NCBI RefSeq assembly: GCF_029269835.1
Contig: NZ_JARJBB010000003.1
Location: 372,001 to 436,000 of the forward strand
Direction of reading: 5' to 3'
DNA length: 64,000 nucleotides
DNA from: Streptomyces tropicalis
GTDB taxonomy: Bacteria; Actinomycetota; Actinomycetes; Streptomycetales; Streptomycetaceae
Every line of letters begins with the position of its first letter. Position 1 is the first letter of the stretch. Under the pieces are notes generated by a model, which worked only from the letters and a program-made list of their open reading frames with translations, ran no database searches and was not told the DNA's origin. Of this stretch, positions 1 through 8,920 are shown one piece after another. The position numbers and the translations under genes were made by a program.

Positions 1-351
1 CACCGCGGCGGCCAGCTCCGCGGGCGGGGCGTCCTTCAGGAGGTAGCCCGCCGCGCCCGCCTCCACCGCGGCGAGGATGTCGGCGTCGGTGTCGTACGTC
101 GTCAGCACCAGGACCCGCGGGGCGTCCGGCCGCGCGGTGATCGCCGCGGTCGCCTCCGCCCCGTGCGCCCCGGTGCCGAACTGCAGGTCCATCAGGACCA
201 CGTCCACATCGCCCGCGGCGGCGAGTTCCACCGCCCGCTCCGCCGTCGGCGCCTCACCGGCGATCTCGAAGTCGGGCTCGGCGGACAGCACGGCCCGCAG
301 TCCGGCCCGTACGACGGGGTGGTCGTCCGCCAGCAGCAGCCGGATCGTCAT
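1..351 (-). CDS. Two-component response regulator (NarL/LuxR type), truncated by window edge
   Basis: Only the N-terminal receiver domain is inside the window; the C-terminal DNA-binding part lies beyond base 1. The visible protein begins MTIRLLLADDHPVVRAG. It has the acidic pocket (DD at residues 9-10), the phosphoacceptor Asp at about residue 55 in VVLMDLQ, the Thr switch in VLVLTTYD and the conserved Lys in GYLLKD. This layout is typical of NarL-family regulators that end in a LuxR helix-turn-helix, but that half cannot be seen. Its ATG overlaps the kinase stop codon (bases 348-351, ATGA), so the two are translationally coupled and almost surely form a cognate pair. The target may be the divergent ABC exporter at 1694-3405. 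Confidence 0.9.
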   Translation of the reverse strand, partial: MTIRLLLADDHPVVRAGLRAVLSAEPDFEIAGEAPTAERAVELAAAGDVDVVLMDLQFGTGAHGAEATAAITARPDAPRVLVLTTYDTDADILAAVEAGAAGYLLKDAPPAELAAAV

Positions 352-1559
352 GCCCGTCCCCCGGCCGCCAGGGCCTGCTCCCGGCCCGCCTCCAGGGGCG
401 GGTAGGGCAGCGTGACCGCCACCGCCGTGCCCTCGCCCGGCGCCGACTCCACCGTGAACGTCCCGCCGAGCGTCCGGGCCCGGGAGCGCATCGCGGGCAG
501 CCCGAAGCCGCCGTCCGCCCCGGCGCCGGGGACGGGAGCCCGCTCTGCCCCGGGCACGAAACCGGCGCCGTCGTCGACGACGTCCAGCGCCACCGCCGTG
601 TCCATGAAGCTCAGCGTGATCTCCGCGCGGCCTGCCCGGGCGTGCCGCTGCGTGTTGCCGAGCGCGGACTGGGCGATGCGCAGCAGTGCGACCTCGTAGG
701 GGGTGGGCAGCTCGACCGGTGTGCCGCTCACCGAGAAGCGGACTGCCGGCGGGCCCGCCGCGGCCGCGCACAGCCGCTCCAGCGCGCCCGCCAGGGAGCC
801 GTGCTCCAGGTCCGGCGGGGTGAGCGCGTGCACGAAGCGGCGGGCCTCGGCGAGGTTGTCCTGGGCGGCGGAGCGGGCCTGCTCGATGTGGGCGGCGGCC
901 GGGGACCCGGCGGGCAGCTCGCGCTGGGCGGCCCGCAGCAGCAGCTGGATGCTCGACAGGCCCTGCGCGAGGGTGTCGTGGATCTCCCGGGCCAGCCGCT
1001 CCCGCTCGGCCAGGGTGCCCGCCGTGCGCTCGGCGTCCGCGAGGTCGGCCCGGGTGGCGACGAGCTCCTCGATCAGCTCGCGCCGCCGCTCGCTCTCCCG
1101 GAACAGCGCCTCGTAGCCGAGGACGGTGGCGACCGCGACGGCGGCGCCGAGCAGCGGGCCGATGCACGCACCAGGAGTGAGCCGCGCCCCGTGCCCGACG
1201 AACCCGGCGACGGCCGCCGCGGCGGTCCCGCCGACCGCGGGCAGGCTCCAGCGCACCGGCAGCAGGTGCAGCTGGAGGAAGTACAGCGGGAAGGCGGCCC
1301 ACAGCGCGTCGGGCGACAGCACCAGCAGGGCCAGCCAGGACACGGTCAGCGCCGCCACCCATCCCGCGGCGGCCCGGCGGGAGCTCCGCACGGCCGGGCT
1401 CAGCGCGCCCCACGCGAGCACCGCGCCCGTGCCGAGCGCGGCCGTCACGGCGGCGGGGCCGTCCGCGCGCACCGCGGCGAGCACGAGCAGGCCGGCGAAC
1501 AGCGCGTACAGGCACAGGCGCAGGGCGACGACGACGGGGGTGTGCGGGCGGAGGTCCAT
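348..1559 (-). CDS. Sensor histidine kinase, HisKA_3 (NarL-partner) type
   Basis: The 403-residue protein has about five or six hydrophobic segments in residues 10-150 and almost no extracytoplasmic loop, so it is a membrane-embedded sensor. A short coiled linker (150-190) leads to the dimerisation/phosphoacceptor helix with LAREIHDTLAQG, where His194 is the expected phosphorylation site. The C-terminal HATPase has an N-box-like ALGNTQRHA, the DDGAGF box and the GGFGL box near residue 350. It is the upstream partner of the response regulator, with a 4-base overlap. Genes of this class next to ABC exporters often sense envelope stress or antibiotics; that role is inferred from the neighbourhood. 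Confidence 0.92.
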   Translation of the reverse strand: MDLRPHTPVVVALRLCLYALFAGLLVLAAVRADGPAAVTAALGTGAVLAWGALSPAVRSSRRAAAGWVAALTVSWLALLVLSPDALWAAFPLYFLQLHLLPVRWSLPAVGGTAAAAVAGFVGHGARLTPGACIGPLLGAAVAVATVLGYEALFRESERRRELIEELVATRADLADAERTAGTLAERERLAREIHDTLAQGLSSIQLLLRAAQRELPAGSPAAAHIEQARSAAQDNLAEARRFVHALTPPDLEHGSLAGALERLCAAAAGPPAVRFSVSGTPVELPTPYEVALLRIAQSALGNTQRHARAGRAEITLSFMDTAVALDVVDDGAGFVPGAERAPVPGAGADGGFGLPAMRSRARTLGGTFTVESAPGEGTAVAVTLPYPPLEAGREQALAAGGRA

Positions 1560-1693
1560 GGCCTGTCCAGCGTAAGCGGACCGCGGCCGGTGCCCGTCAA
1601 CCGAAAGGTGGAAAGCGGGGTGCGCCCTTCGGACCGGCAGGTGCGTGCCGCCGCCCGATGCCCGGCCGGGGCCGCGCGCCGCAGGGTGGGGTC

Positions 1694-2728
1694 ATGTTCG
1701 TCGCATGGAGAGACCTCCGGTTCGCCAAGGGGCGGTTCGCCCTGATGGGAACCGTGGTCGTACTGATCACCCTGCTCGTGGGGCTGCTGTCCGGGCTGAC
1801 CGCCGGGCTCGCCGGGGAGAACACCTCGGCGGTCCGGGACCTGCCCGCCGACCACCTCGCCTTCGCCGCGCCGCCCGGCGGGCAGCCCGTGTCGTTCACC
1901 GGGTCCTCGCTGCCGCCGGGCGCGGTGGAGCGCTGGGCGGCGCGGGCCGCCTGGGCCGAGCCGGTCGCCGTCCGCACCCTCCAGGCGCAGGCCCAGGGCC
2001 GGACCGCGGCGGTGTCGGTCTTCGCCGTCCGGCCCGAGTCCGGCATCGCGCCCCGCGGCGTCGCCCCCGGCCGGGCGGTGCTGTCCGTGAAGGCGGCCGC
2101 CGCGCTCGGTGCCACCGCCGGTGACCGGGTGCGCCTGGGAGCCGCCGAGTGGACCGTGGCGGCCGTCGCGGGCGGCGCCTCGTACAGTCACACCCCGGTG
2201 GTCTGGACGGCGTGGGCCGGCGGCCCGGCCACCGTGATCGCCCTGCGGACGCACGGCGCGGACGTCCCGGCCGCGGACCGCGCGGCCGGCACCCGCACCC
2301 TCACCCGGCAGGACGCCCTGAGCGCCATCGGCTCCTACCGCGCCGAGAACGGCTCCCTCCAGTTGATGCGCGGCTTCCTCTTCGCCATCTCCGCGCTGGT
2401 GGTCGGGGCCTTCTTCACGGTGTGGACGATCCAGCGGGCGCCCGACATCGCCGTGCTCAAGGCGCTGGGCGCCTCCACCCCGTACCTGCTGCGCGACGCG
2501 CTGGGCCAGGCCGTCCTGCTGCTCACCGCGGGGACGCTCGGCGGGACCGGGCTCGCCGTCGCCGCGGGCGCCGCGGTCCGGGGCGGCGACGTGCCCTTCG
2601 CCCTGGACCTGCCGACCGTGCTGCTGCCCGCCGCCGTGACCGTCCTGCTGGGCGTGGCCGGCGCCGCCCTGTCCGTACGGCGGATCACCGCCGTCGATCC
2701 GCTGACCGCGCTGGGAGGCGTGCGATGA
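1694..2728 (+). CDS. ABC transporter permease, FtsX/MacB type
   Basis: The 344-residue protein starts MFVAWRDLRFAKGRF, the usual opening of MacB/FtsX-type permeases with a short basic amphipathic stretch before the first membrane helix (about residues 14-36). A roughly 170-residue extracytoplasmic domain follows, then three membrane helices in about residues 225-340. The ATG at 1694 is preferred over an upstream in-frame start at 1658 because it gives the canonical N-terminus. The last codon overlaps the start of the ATPase gene (2725-2728), so one subunit of each is expected in an exporter or mechanotransmission complex. It lies divergent from the kinase gene, with only about 135 bases between them. 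Confidence 0.9.
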   Translation: MFVAWRDLRFAKGRFALMGTVVVLITLLVGLLSGLTAGLAGENTSAVRDLPADHLAFAAPPGGQPVSFTGSSLPPGAVERWAARAAWAEPVAVRTLQAQAQGRTAAVSVFAVRPESGIAPRGVAPGRAVLSVKAAAALGATAGDRVRLGAAEWTVAAVAGGASYSHTPVVWTAWAGGPATVIALRTHGADVPAADRAAGTRTLTRQDALSAIGSYRAENGSLQLMRGFLFAISALVVGAFFTVWTIQRAPDIAVLKALGASTPYLLRDALGQAVLLLTAGTLGGTGLAVAAGAAVRGGDVPFALDLPTVLLPAAVTVLLGVAGAALSVRRITAVDPLTALGGVR

Positions 2729-3405
2729 GCCTGTTCCTCGACGACGTCACCCTGACCTACCCGGACGGCGACGGCCGGCTGACCGCCCTGGACCGGGTGG
2801 GGCTGGAGGTGCCCGCGGGCACCCTCGGCGCGGTCGTCGGGCCGTCCGGCTCGGGCAAGTCGAGCCTGCTCGCGGTCGCGGCCACGCTGATCACGCCGGA
2901 CGGCGGGCGGGTCGCCGTGGACGGCGTGCCGACCGCCGGACTGTCGGCAGCCGACCGGGCCGTGCTGCGGCGGCGGAGCATCGGCATCGTCTTCCAGCAG
3001 CCGAACCTGCTGCCGTCGCTGACGGCGCTGGAACAGCTGGAGGTGATGGCCCGGCTGGACGGGCGGCGCGCGGCCGCCGGGCGGGCGCGGGAACTGCTCG
3101 ACGCGGTGGGCCTGGGGGACCGGGCCCACCGGCGCCCGCACCAGCTCTCCGGCGGGCAAAGGCAGCGGGTGAACATCGCCCGCGCGCTGGTGAACGAGCC
3201 GTCGGTGCTCCTCGTCGACGAGCCGACCAGCGCCCTCGACCACGAGCGCGGTGCGGCCGTCCTCGACCTCCTGGCCCGGCTGACCCGGGAACGCGGCACG
3301 GCGACCGTCCTGGTCACCCACGACCACACCCACCTGGACGCGGCGGACACGGCCCACGAGATGCGCGACGGCCGCCTGACGCCCCTGCGGGTGCGCTCGG
3401 GCTGA
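2725..3405 (+). CDS. ABC transporter ATP-binding protein, MacB/LolD type
   Basis: The 226-residue ATPase has Walker A GPSGSGKSS at residues 39-47, the Q-loop in FQQPNLLPSL, signature LSGGQRQRV, Walker B VLLVDEPTSALD and the switch His in VLVTHD. Length and sequence match the LolD/MacB/FtsE class that partners the preceding permease. ATGA overlap couples its translation to that permease. The substrate is unknown; lipoprotein release, antimicrobial peptide efflux and cell-wall signalling are all possible for this class. Confidence 0.94.
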   Translation: MSLFLDDVTLTYPDGDGRLTALDRVGLEVPAGTLGAVVGPSGSGKSSLLAVAATLITPDGGRVAVDGVPTAGLSAADRAVLRRRSIGIVFQQPNLLPSLTALEQLEVMARLDGRRAAAGRARELLDAVGLGDRAHRRPHQLSGGQRQRVNIARALVNEPSVLLVDEPTSALDHERGAAVLDLLARLTRERGTATVLVTHDHTHLDAADTAHEMRDGRLTPLRVRSG

Positions 3406-3441
3406 CCCGGGCCCGGGGGCGCCCCGTGCAGCAGCCGGGCC

Positions 3442-3481
3442 GGTCAATCCGGCCGAGTCGCCCGACTCGACCGGATTGACC
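3442..3481. terminator. Bidirectional hairpin terminator
   Basis: Two 19-base arms (3442-3460 and 3463-3481) are complementary except at one position and are separated by 2 bases. The odd pair is C-A on the plus strand but becomes a G-U wobble on the minus strand, so the hairpin is best in minus-strand RNA. It lies between the convergent ends of the ABC ATPase gene (3405) and the IclR-type regulator gene (3545). There is no clear U tract, as usual in Streptomyces. Confidence 0.75.
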
Positions 3482-3544
3482 GCCCCGGCCGTCCTGCGGC
3501 CGGTCCCGCCGGGGCCGGGTGCCGAGCCGGCCCCGCCCGCCGGG

Positions 3545-4345
3545 TCAGCCCGCCGTGCCCGAGCTCGCCAGGGCGTGGGACAGGTCCACCGCGACCTCCT
3601 GGAGCACCGGCACGATCTTCTGCGTCGCGTCCTCGGTGACCCGGCCCGCCGGGCCGGAGATGGAGATCGCGGCGGCGGTGGGGGAGTCGGGCACCGAGAC
3701 CGCGAGGCAGCGGACGCCCATCTCCTGCTCGTTGTCGTCGAGGGCGTAGCCGAGCCGCCGTACCTCCTCCAGCGCCGCCACGAAACCGTCCGGCGTGGTG
3801 ATCGTCCGCTCGGTCGCGGCGGGCATCCCGGTGCGGGACAGCAGGGCCCGCACCTCGTCGTCGGGGGTGTGCGCGAGCAGTGCCTTGCCCACCCCGGTGG
3901 AGTGCGGCAGGACCCGCCGGCCGACCTCGGTGAACATCCGCATGGAGTGCTTGGACGGCACCTGCGCCACGTAGACGATCTCGTCGCCGTCGAGCAGGGC
4001 CATGTTCGCCGTCTCGCCCGTCTCCTCGACCAGGCGCGCCAGATACGGCCGGGCCCAGGTGCCCAGCAGCCGGGAGGCGGACTCGCCGAGGCGGATGAGG
4101 CGGGGGCCGAGCGCGTACCGCCGGTTCGGCTGCTGGCGCACATAGCCGCAGACCACGAGCGTGCGCATCAGGCGGTGGATGGTCGGAAGGGGCAGTCCGC
4201 TGCTCGCGGAGAGCTCGCTGAGGCCGACCTCGCCGCCCGCGTCCGCCATCCGTTCGAGCAGATCGAAGGCGCGCTCCAGCGACTGGACCCCGCCGCCGGC
4301 GGAGGACTTGGCGGAGTCGGTGGTGCTGGCGCGGGACGTCGGCAC
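3545..4345 (-). CDS. allR: IclR-family repressor of allantoin catabolism (AllR-like)
   Basis: The 266-residue protein has an N-terminal winged helix-turn-helix at about residues 28-80 (VQSLERAFDLLERMADAG, then LPLPTIHRLMRTL). The C-terminal IclR effector domain contains ETANMALLDGDEIVYVAQVPS and STGVGKALLAHTPDDEV. The GTG start at 4345 is chosen because AAAGGAAC lies at a suitable distance upstream. The gene is divergent from allantoinase with about 280 bases between. In Streptomyces coelicolor an IclR protein next to allantoinase and allantoicase genes represses the pathway; the same role is inferred here from this arrangement. The effector (probably a purine breakdown product) cannot be read from sequence. 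Confidence 0.88.
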   Translation of the reverse strand: MPTSRASTTDSAKSSAGGGVQSLERAFDLLERMADAGGEVGLSELSASSGLPLPTIHRLMRTLVVCGYVRQQPNRRYALGPRLIRLGESASRLLGTWARPYLARLVEETGETANMALLDGDEIVYVAQVPSKHSMRMFTEVGRRVLPHSTGVGKALLAHTPDDEVRALLSRTGMPAATERTITTPDGFVAALEEVRRLGYALDDNEQEMGVRCLAVSVPDSPTAAAISISGPAGRVTEDATQKIVPVLQEVAVDLSHALASSGTAG

Positions 4346-4530
4346 GGCACGTTCCTTTCGGGACTGGCAAGGGCCAAAGCGTACCCGGGAGCCGGTTGAC
4401 TCCCTGATCGTGCGGAACTACGTTCTGGTTATTGGAATTCTAATTCCGTCTTGTGGAAACGTCCAGAGCGGGAGCGTCGGTGTCCGGCGCGGGACGCCTC
4501 TTGACGGGGTGCGGGCGGCGGGGAAGACTC

Positions 4531-4549
4531 CTTCAACAGAACGTTGAAG
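4531..4549. promoter_or_regulatory. Candidate AllR operator upstream of allantoinase
   Basis: CTTCAAC and GTTGAAG form a perfect 7-base inverted repeat with a 5-base spacer, 75 bases before the allantoinase start. The inner sequence CAGAACGTTG has a near copy on the opposite strand at about 4422-4433 (CAGAACGTAG), nearer the regulator gene. Two related sites in the divergent region would let one IclR-type protein control both directions. Nearby, 4433-4446 is another short palindrome (GGAATT, CT, AATTCC). Binding is inferred. Confidence 0.5.
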
Positions 4550-4623
4550 TCCGGTACGTGGGCATGTCTCCCGTTTCCCGGAGCGGTCCGGGCGGTGCAC
4601 GGCGGCAGAGGAGAGGGGTCGGG

Positions 4624-5961
4624 GTGTCCGAGGCTGAACTGGTGCTGCGCTCCACACGCGTCATCACACCCGAGGGGACGCGCGCCGCGTCCGTCGCGGT
4701 CGCACGGGGCCGGATCACCGCCGTCCTGCCGCACGGCGCCCGGGTACCCACCGGGGCCCGCCTGGAGGACCTCGGCGACGACGTGCTGCTGCCCGGCCTC
4801 GTCGACACCCACGTGCACGTCAACGACCCCGGCCGTACCGAGTGGGAGGGCTTCTGGACGGCCACCCGCGCCGCGGCGGCCGGCGGCATCACCACCCTCG
4901 TCGACATGCCCCTGAACTCCCTCCCGCCCACCACCACCGTCGGCCACCTGGGCACCAAGCAGGAGGTGGCGCGTGCCAGGGCCCACATCGACGTCGGCTT
5001 CTGGGGCGGCGCGCTGCCCGGCAACGTCAAGGACCTCCGCCCGCTGCACGACGCCGGGGTGTTCGGCTTCAAGGCGTTCCTGTCGCCGTCCGGCGTCGAG
5101 GAGTTCCCGCACCTCACCCAGGACGAACTGGCCCGCTCGCTGGCCGAGATCGCCGGCTTCGGCGGCCTGCTGATCGTGCACGCCGAGGACCCCCGCCACC
5201 TGGACGCGGCCCCGCAGCACGGCGGCCCCCGGTACGCCGACTTCCTCGCCTCCCGCCCGCGCGACGCCGAGAACACCGCGATCGCCGCCCTGATCGAGCA
5301 GGCCGAGCGGCTGGACGCCCGGGTGCACGTGCTGCACCTGTCCTCGGCCGACGCCCTGCCGCTGATCGCCGCCGCCAAGGCCGAGGGCGTCCGCCTGACC
5401 GTGGAGACCTGCCCGCACTACCTGACCCTGACCGCCGAGGAAGTCCCGGACGGGGCCAGCGAGTTCAAGTGCTGTCCGCCCATCCGCGAGGCCGCCAACC
5501 AGGACCTGCTGTGGCAGGCGCTCGCGGACGGCACCGTCGACTGCGTGGTCACCGACCACTCGCCGTCCACGGCCGACCTCAAGACCGGCGACTTCGCCAC
5601 CGCCTGGGGCGGTATCTCCGGACTCCAGCTGAGCCTGCCCGCGGTGTGGACCGAGGCCCGCCGGCGAGGCCACGGCCTGGAGGACGTCGTCCGCTGGATG
5701 TCCACCCGCACCGCCGCCCTCGTCGGCCTCGACCGCAAGGGCGCCATCGAGGCGGGCCGCGACGCCGACTTCGCGGTCCTCGCCCCCGAGGAGACGTTCA
5801 CCGTCGACCCGGCCGCCCTCCACCACCGCAACCGCGTCACCGCGTACGCGGGCCGCACCCTGCACGGCGTGGTGCGCTCCACCTGGCTGCGCGGCGAGTG
5901 CATCGTGGCGGACGGCGACTTCACCGAGCCGAGGGGGAGGCTGCTCACCCGGCCCCGCTGA
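4624..5961 (+). CDS. allB: Allantoinase
   Basis: The 445-residue amidohydrolase opens the hydantoin ring of allantoin to allantoate. Metal ligands are visible: HVH at residues 63-65 in VDTHVHVND, the Lys to be carboxylated in [11 protein letters not shown], His in LIVHAED and in [10 protein letters not shown], and the Asp in VTDHSP. The fold and order (cyclic amidohydrolase, C-terminal [13 protein letters not shown]) match AllB. GTG at 4624 is preferred to upstream starts because GAGGAGAGG lies just upstream. It forms an operon with allantoicase, 53 bases downstream, under the divergent IclR-type regulator. A dihydropyrimidinase is less likely given the allantoicase neighbour. Confidence 0.94.
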   Translation: MSEAELVLRSTRVITPEGTRAASVAVARGRITAVLPHGARVPTGARLEDLGDDVLLPGLVDTHVHVNDPGRTEWEGFWTATRAAAAGGITTLVDMPLNSLPPTTTVGHLGTKQEVARARAHIDVGFWGGALPGNVKDLRPLHDAGVFGFKAFLSPSGVEEFPHLTQDELARSLAEIAGFGGLLIVHAEDPRHLDAAPQHGGPRYADFLASRPRDAENTAIAALIEQAERLDARVHVLHLSSADALPLIAAAKAEGVRLTVETCPHYLTLTAEEVPDGASEFKCCPPIREAANQDLLWQALADGTVDCVVTDHSPSTADLKTGDFATAWGGISGLQLSLPAVWTEARRRGHGLEDVVRWMSTRTAALVGLDRKGAIEAGRDADFAVLAPEETFTVDPAALHHRNRVTAYAGRTLHGVVRSTWLRGECIVADGDFTEPRGRLLTRPR

Positions 5962-6014
5962 CCGTGCGTCCGCACCCGTACCGTCCCCACCCCCGAAAGG
6001 ACGACCTGATCACC

Positions 6015-7145
6015 GTGACGGCCCAGCAGCACGCGGCACCGGCCCGATTCACCGGCGACGCACAGCCCTACGCGGGCGGTGACCCGTACGCGGACTACCG
6101 CACCGCCGACTTCCCGTTCACCCACCACGCCGACCTCGCCGACCGGCGCCTCGGCGCGGGCGTCGTGGCCGCCAACGACGAGTTCTTCGCCCAGCGGGAG
6201 AACCTGCTGGTGCCCGGGCGCGCCGCCTTCGACCCCGAGCGCTTCGGCCACAAGGGCAAGGTCATGGACGGCTGGGAGACCCGCCGCCGCCGCGGGGCCT
6301 CGGCCGGCGAACCCTGGCCCGCCGAGGACGACCACGACTGGGCACTGGTCCGCCTCGGCGCGCCGGGAGTCGTCCACGGCATCGTCGTCGACACCGCCCA
6401 CTTCCGCGGCAACCACCCGCAGGCCGTGTCCGTCGAGGGCGCGTGCCTGCCGGGCTCCCCGTCCCCCGAGGACCTCCTCGCGCAGGACGTGACGTGGACG
6501 CCCCTGGTCCCGCGCACCCCCGTCGGCGGGCACGCGGCCAACGGGTTCGAGGTGGGCGTGCGGCAGCGCTTCACGCACCTGCGCCTCAACCAGCACCCCG
6601 ACGGCGGCATCGCGCGCCTGCGCGTCCACGGCGAGGTGGTGCCGGATCCGGAGTGGCTCGCCGCGCTCGGCACGTTCGACGTGGTCGCCCTGGAGAACGG
6701 CGGCCTGGTCGAGGACGCCTCCGACCGCTTCTACTCGCCCGCCACCAACACCATCCGGCCCGGCCGCTCCCGCACGATGGAGGACGGCTGGGAGACCCGC
6801 CGCCGCCGCGACCGCGGCCACGACTGGATCCGCTACCGGCTGTCCGCGCAGGCACGGATCCGCGCCGTCGGCATCGACACGGCGTACCTGAAGGGCAACA
6901 GTGCCGGCTGGGCGTCGGTCTCCGTGCGGGACGGGGAGGACGGCGACTGGACGGAGATCCTGCCGCGCACCCGCCTCCAGCCCGACACCGACCACCGCTT
7001 CGTGCTGCCCGAGCCCGCCGTCGGCACCCACGCGCGCGTGGACATCTTCCCGGACGGAGGCATCTCCCGGCTGCGCCTGTTCGGCGCGCTCACCGAGGAC
7101 GGTGCCGCCCGTCTGGCCGCACGGCACCAGGAACTGGGCGGCTGA
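6015..7145 (+). CDS. alc: Allantoicase
   Basis: The 376-residue enzyme hydrolyses allantoate to ureidoglycolate and urea. It shows the duplicated allantoicase fold. The first half has MDGWETRRRR, then HDWALVRLGAPG and GIVVDTAHFRGN; the second half repeats this as EDGWETRRRR, HDWIRYRLS and GIDTAYLKGN. The GTG at 6015 leaves the family N-terminus ending in FTHHADLADRRLG. A GAAAGGA motif lies a little far upstream (about 13 bases), so the exact start is uncertain. Together with allantoinase it lets the cell use allantoin as nitrogen source. No ureidoglycolate hydrolase or urease is present nearby. Confidence 0.93.
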   Translation: MTAQQHAAPARFTGDAQPYAGGDPYADYRTADFPFTHHADLADRRLGAGVVAANDEFFAQRENLLVPGRAAFDPERFGHKGKVMDGWETRRRRGASAGEPWPAEDDHDWALVRLGAPGVVHGIVVDTAHFRGNHPQAVSVEGACLPGSPSPEDLLAQDVTWTPLVPRTPVGGHAANGFEVGVRQRFTHLRLNQHPDGGIARLRVHGEVVPDPEWLAALGTFDVVALENGGLVEDASDRFYSPATNTIRPGRSRTMEDGWETRRRRDRGHDWIRYRLSAQARIRAVGIDTAYLKGNSAGWASVSVRDGEDGDWTEILPRTRLQPDTDHRFVLPEPAVGTHARVDIFPDGGISRLRLFGALTEDGAARLAARHQELGG

Positions 7146-7205
7146 TACCGGGGGTCCCGCCGGGGCGGCCGGAACTCTTCGGCGTGCGTCGCGCGTTGTC
7201 CCGGC

Positions 7206-8024
7206 GTGACCCTTCAGCAAGAGATCGTCGGCAATGCCATGCAGATGGCCGTCGTCAGCCTCCAGCCCGGCCAGACCGTGTACTGCGAGGCGGGCAAGTT
7301 CCTGTTCAAGACGGCCAACGTGACCATGGAGACCCGCCTGTCCGGCTCGTCGAACGGCGGGGGGCAGCCCACGGGCGGCGGCAGCGCCGGCGGGATGGGC
7401 GGGCTGCTGCGCCAGGCCATGGGCACGGCCATGGCCGTCGGCCAGCGCGCGCTGGCGGGGGAGTCGCTCGCCTTCCAGCACTTCACCGCGCAGGGCGGCC
7501 AGGGCACCGTCGGCTTCGCGGGCGTGCTGCCCGGCGAGATGCGCGCGCTCGAACTGGACGGCACGCGCGCGTGGTTCGCGGAGAAGGACGCCTTCGTCGC
7601 CGCCGAGTCCACGGTCGACTTCGGCATCGCCTTCGCGGGCGGCCGCACCGGCATGAGCGGCGGCGAGGGCTTCATCCTGGAGAAGTTCACCGGCCACGGC
7701 ACGGTCGTCATCGCGGGCGCGGGCAATTTCATCGACCTCAACCCCGCGGACTTCGGCGGCCGCATCGAGGTCGACACCGGCTGCGTCGTCGCCTTCGAGG
7801 AGGGCATCCAGTACGGCGTCCAGCGCATCGGCGGACTGAACCGGCAGGGCCTGATGAACGCCGTGTTCGGCGGTGAGGGCCTCTCCCTGGCCACCCTGGA
7901 GGGCGACGGGCGCGTCATCCTGCAGTCCCTCACCATCGAGGGCCTGGCCAACGCCCTGAAGAAGGCGCAGGGCGGCGACAAGCAGGGACCGGCGGGCGGC
8001 CTGTTCTCCACCCACGTGGGCTGA
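7206..8024 (+). CDS. AIM24 / TIGR00266-like protein
   Basis: The 272-residue protein begins VTLQQEIVGNAMQMAVVSLQPGQTVYCEAGKFLF. This is the usual opening of the AIM24/DUF124 family, a double-stranded beta-helix fold of unknown biochemical role in bacteria. Further family features are MSGGEGFILEKFTGHGTVVIAGAG and the Gly-rich VDTGCVVAFEEGIQYGVQRIGG. A Gly/Met-rich insertion (GGGSAGGMGGLLRQAMG) sits at about residues 58-78. The GTG at 7206 has no good ribosome-binding site, but the family N-terminus supports it. It seems to be monocistronic. Confidence 0.8.
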   Translation: MTLQQEIVGNAMQMAVVSLQPGQTVYCEAGKFLFKTANVTMETRLSGSSNGGGQPTGGGSAGGMGGLLRQAMGTAMAVGQRALAGESLAFQHFTAQGGQGTVGFAGVLPGEMRALELDGTRAWFAEKDAFVAAESTVDFGIAFAGGRTGMSGGEGFILEKFTGHGTVVIAGAGNFIDLNPADFGGRIEVDTGCVVAFEEGIQYGVQRIGGLNRQGLMNAVFGGEGLSLATLEGDGRVILQSLTIEGLANALKKAQGGDKQGPAGGLFSTHVG

Positions 8025-8140
8025 GCGCACGGACGGGCCGGGCGGCCGGGGGCGGTGCGGCCCGCGACCGATGAGCCGCGGGGCCCGGCGGGGTCTTCTT
8101 CGGTGACAGCGCACCACGCCACCGGGAAAGAGGCACCGCC

Positions 8141-8767
8141 ATGGGCAAGCTCGTCCTCACCTCCTTCGTCACCCTCGACGGCGTCCACCAGGCCCCCGGC
8201 GGCCCCCGGGAGGACCTCTCCGGCGGCTTCACGCAGGGCGGCTGGAGCGTGCCGTACGGGGACGCCGACTTCGGCCGCTTCGTCGCCGGGGTCTTCGGCC
8301 GCGCCGGCGCCTTCCTGCTCGGCCGCCGCACCTACGAGATCTTCGCCGGGCACTGGCCGCGGGTGACCGACCCCGCCGACCCGGTCGCCACCCGGCTGAA
8401 CACCCTCCCGAAGTACGTCGTCTCCACGACCCTGACCGACCCCGAATGGAAGGGCACCGCCGTGCTCGCCGGCGATCCCGCCGAGGAACTCCCGGCTCTC
8501 AAGGAGCGCACCGACGGCGAGCTCCAGGTCCACGGCAGCGGCGCCCTCGCCCGCGGGCTGCTCGCCCGGGACCTCGTCGACACGGTGCACCTGGTGACGT
8601 TCCCCGTCGTGCTGGGCGCCGGGCGCCGGCTGTTCGCCGACGGCGCCGTCCCCACCGCCTTCACCCACACCGGCGGACACGTCACCGCGGCGGGCGTGTC
8701 CATCCAGTCGTACGACCTCGCGGGCCGTGCGCGCTACGGCTCCTACGAGCTTCCCCGGCCGTCCTGA
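8141..8767 (+). CDS. Dihydrofolate reductase-fold (RibD C-terminal) protein
   Basis: The 208-residue protein begins MGKLVLTSFVTLDGVHQAPGGP and contains LLGRRTYEIFAGHWP, PKYVVSTTL, LQVHGSGALARGLLARDLVD and FPVVLGAGRRLFADG. These are hallmarks of the RibD_C domain family that shares the dihydrofolate reductase fold and probably binds NADPH. It is too short and in the wrong context to be the bifunctional riboflavin enzyme. Paralogues are common in Streptomyces and their substrate is unknown. GAAAGAGG lies before the ATG. A weak hairpin (five C at 8788-8792 against five G at 8801-8805) follows the stop. Confidence 0.9.
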   Translation: MGKLVLTSFVTLDGVHQAPGGPREDLSGGFTQGGWSVPYGDADFGRFVAGVFGRAGAFLLGRRTYEIFAGHWPRVTDPADPVATRLNTLPKYVVSTTLTDPEWKGTAVLAGDPAEELPALKERTDGELQVHGSGALARGLLARDLVDTVHLVTFPVVLGAGRRLFADGAVPTAFTHTGGHVTAAGVSIQSYDLAGRARYGSYELPRPS

Positions 8768-8882
8768 CCGGCGGCCGGGCGCCGAAGCCCCCGCGGATGT
8801 GGGGGAGCCGTGAGTGCGGTCCGCCCCGGGTTAACTTCACGAAAACTCACCGGACTTGACGGGAAAATCCATGAAGTTGTCG

Positions 8883-8920
8883 TTGACATGCCACTGTCTA
8901 CGCGCGTCATCATGACGTCA
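8883..8920 (+). promoter_or_regulatory. Possible leaderless promoter of the RNase gene
   Basis: A perfect TTGACA -35 hexamer is at 8883-8888. Any -10 at normal distance (8906-8912, GTCATCA) is weak and would place the transcript start within a few bases of the ATG at 8920. No purine-rich ribosome-binding site precedes that ATG, which fits a leaderless mRNA. An inverted repeat (AACTTCA at 8833-8839, TGAAGTT at 8872-8878) sits directly upstream of the -35 and may bind a regulator. Confidence 0.4.

Noticed and set aside
348-1745. Long plus-strand reading frames over the histidine kinase gene
   Set aside because: They are GC-rich shadow frames with Arg/Ala/Gly-rich text. The minus-strand frame has all kinase motifs and proper third-position bias.
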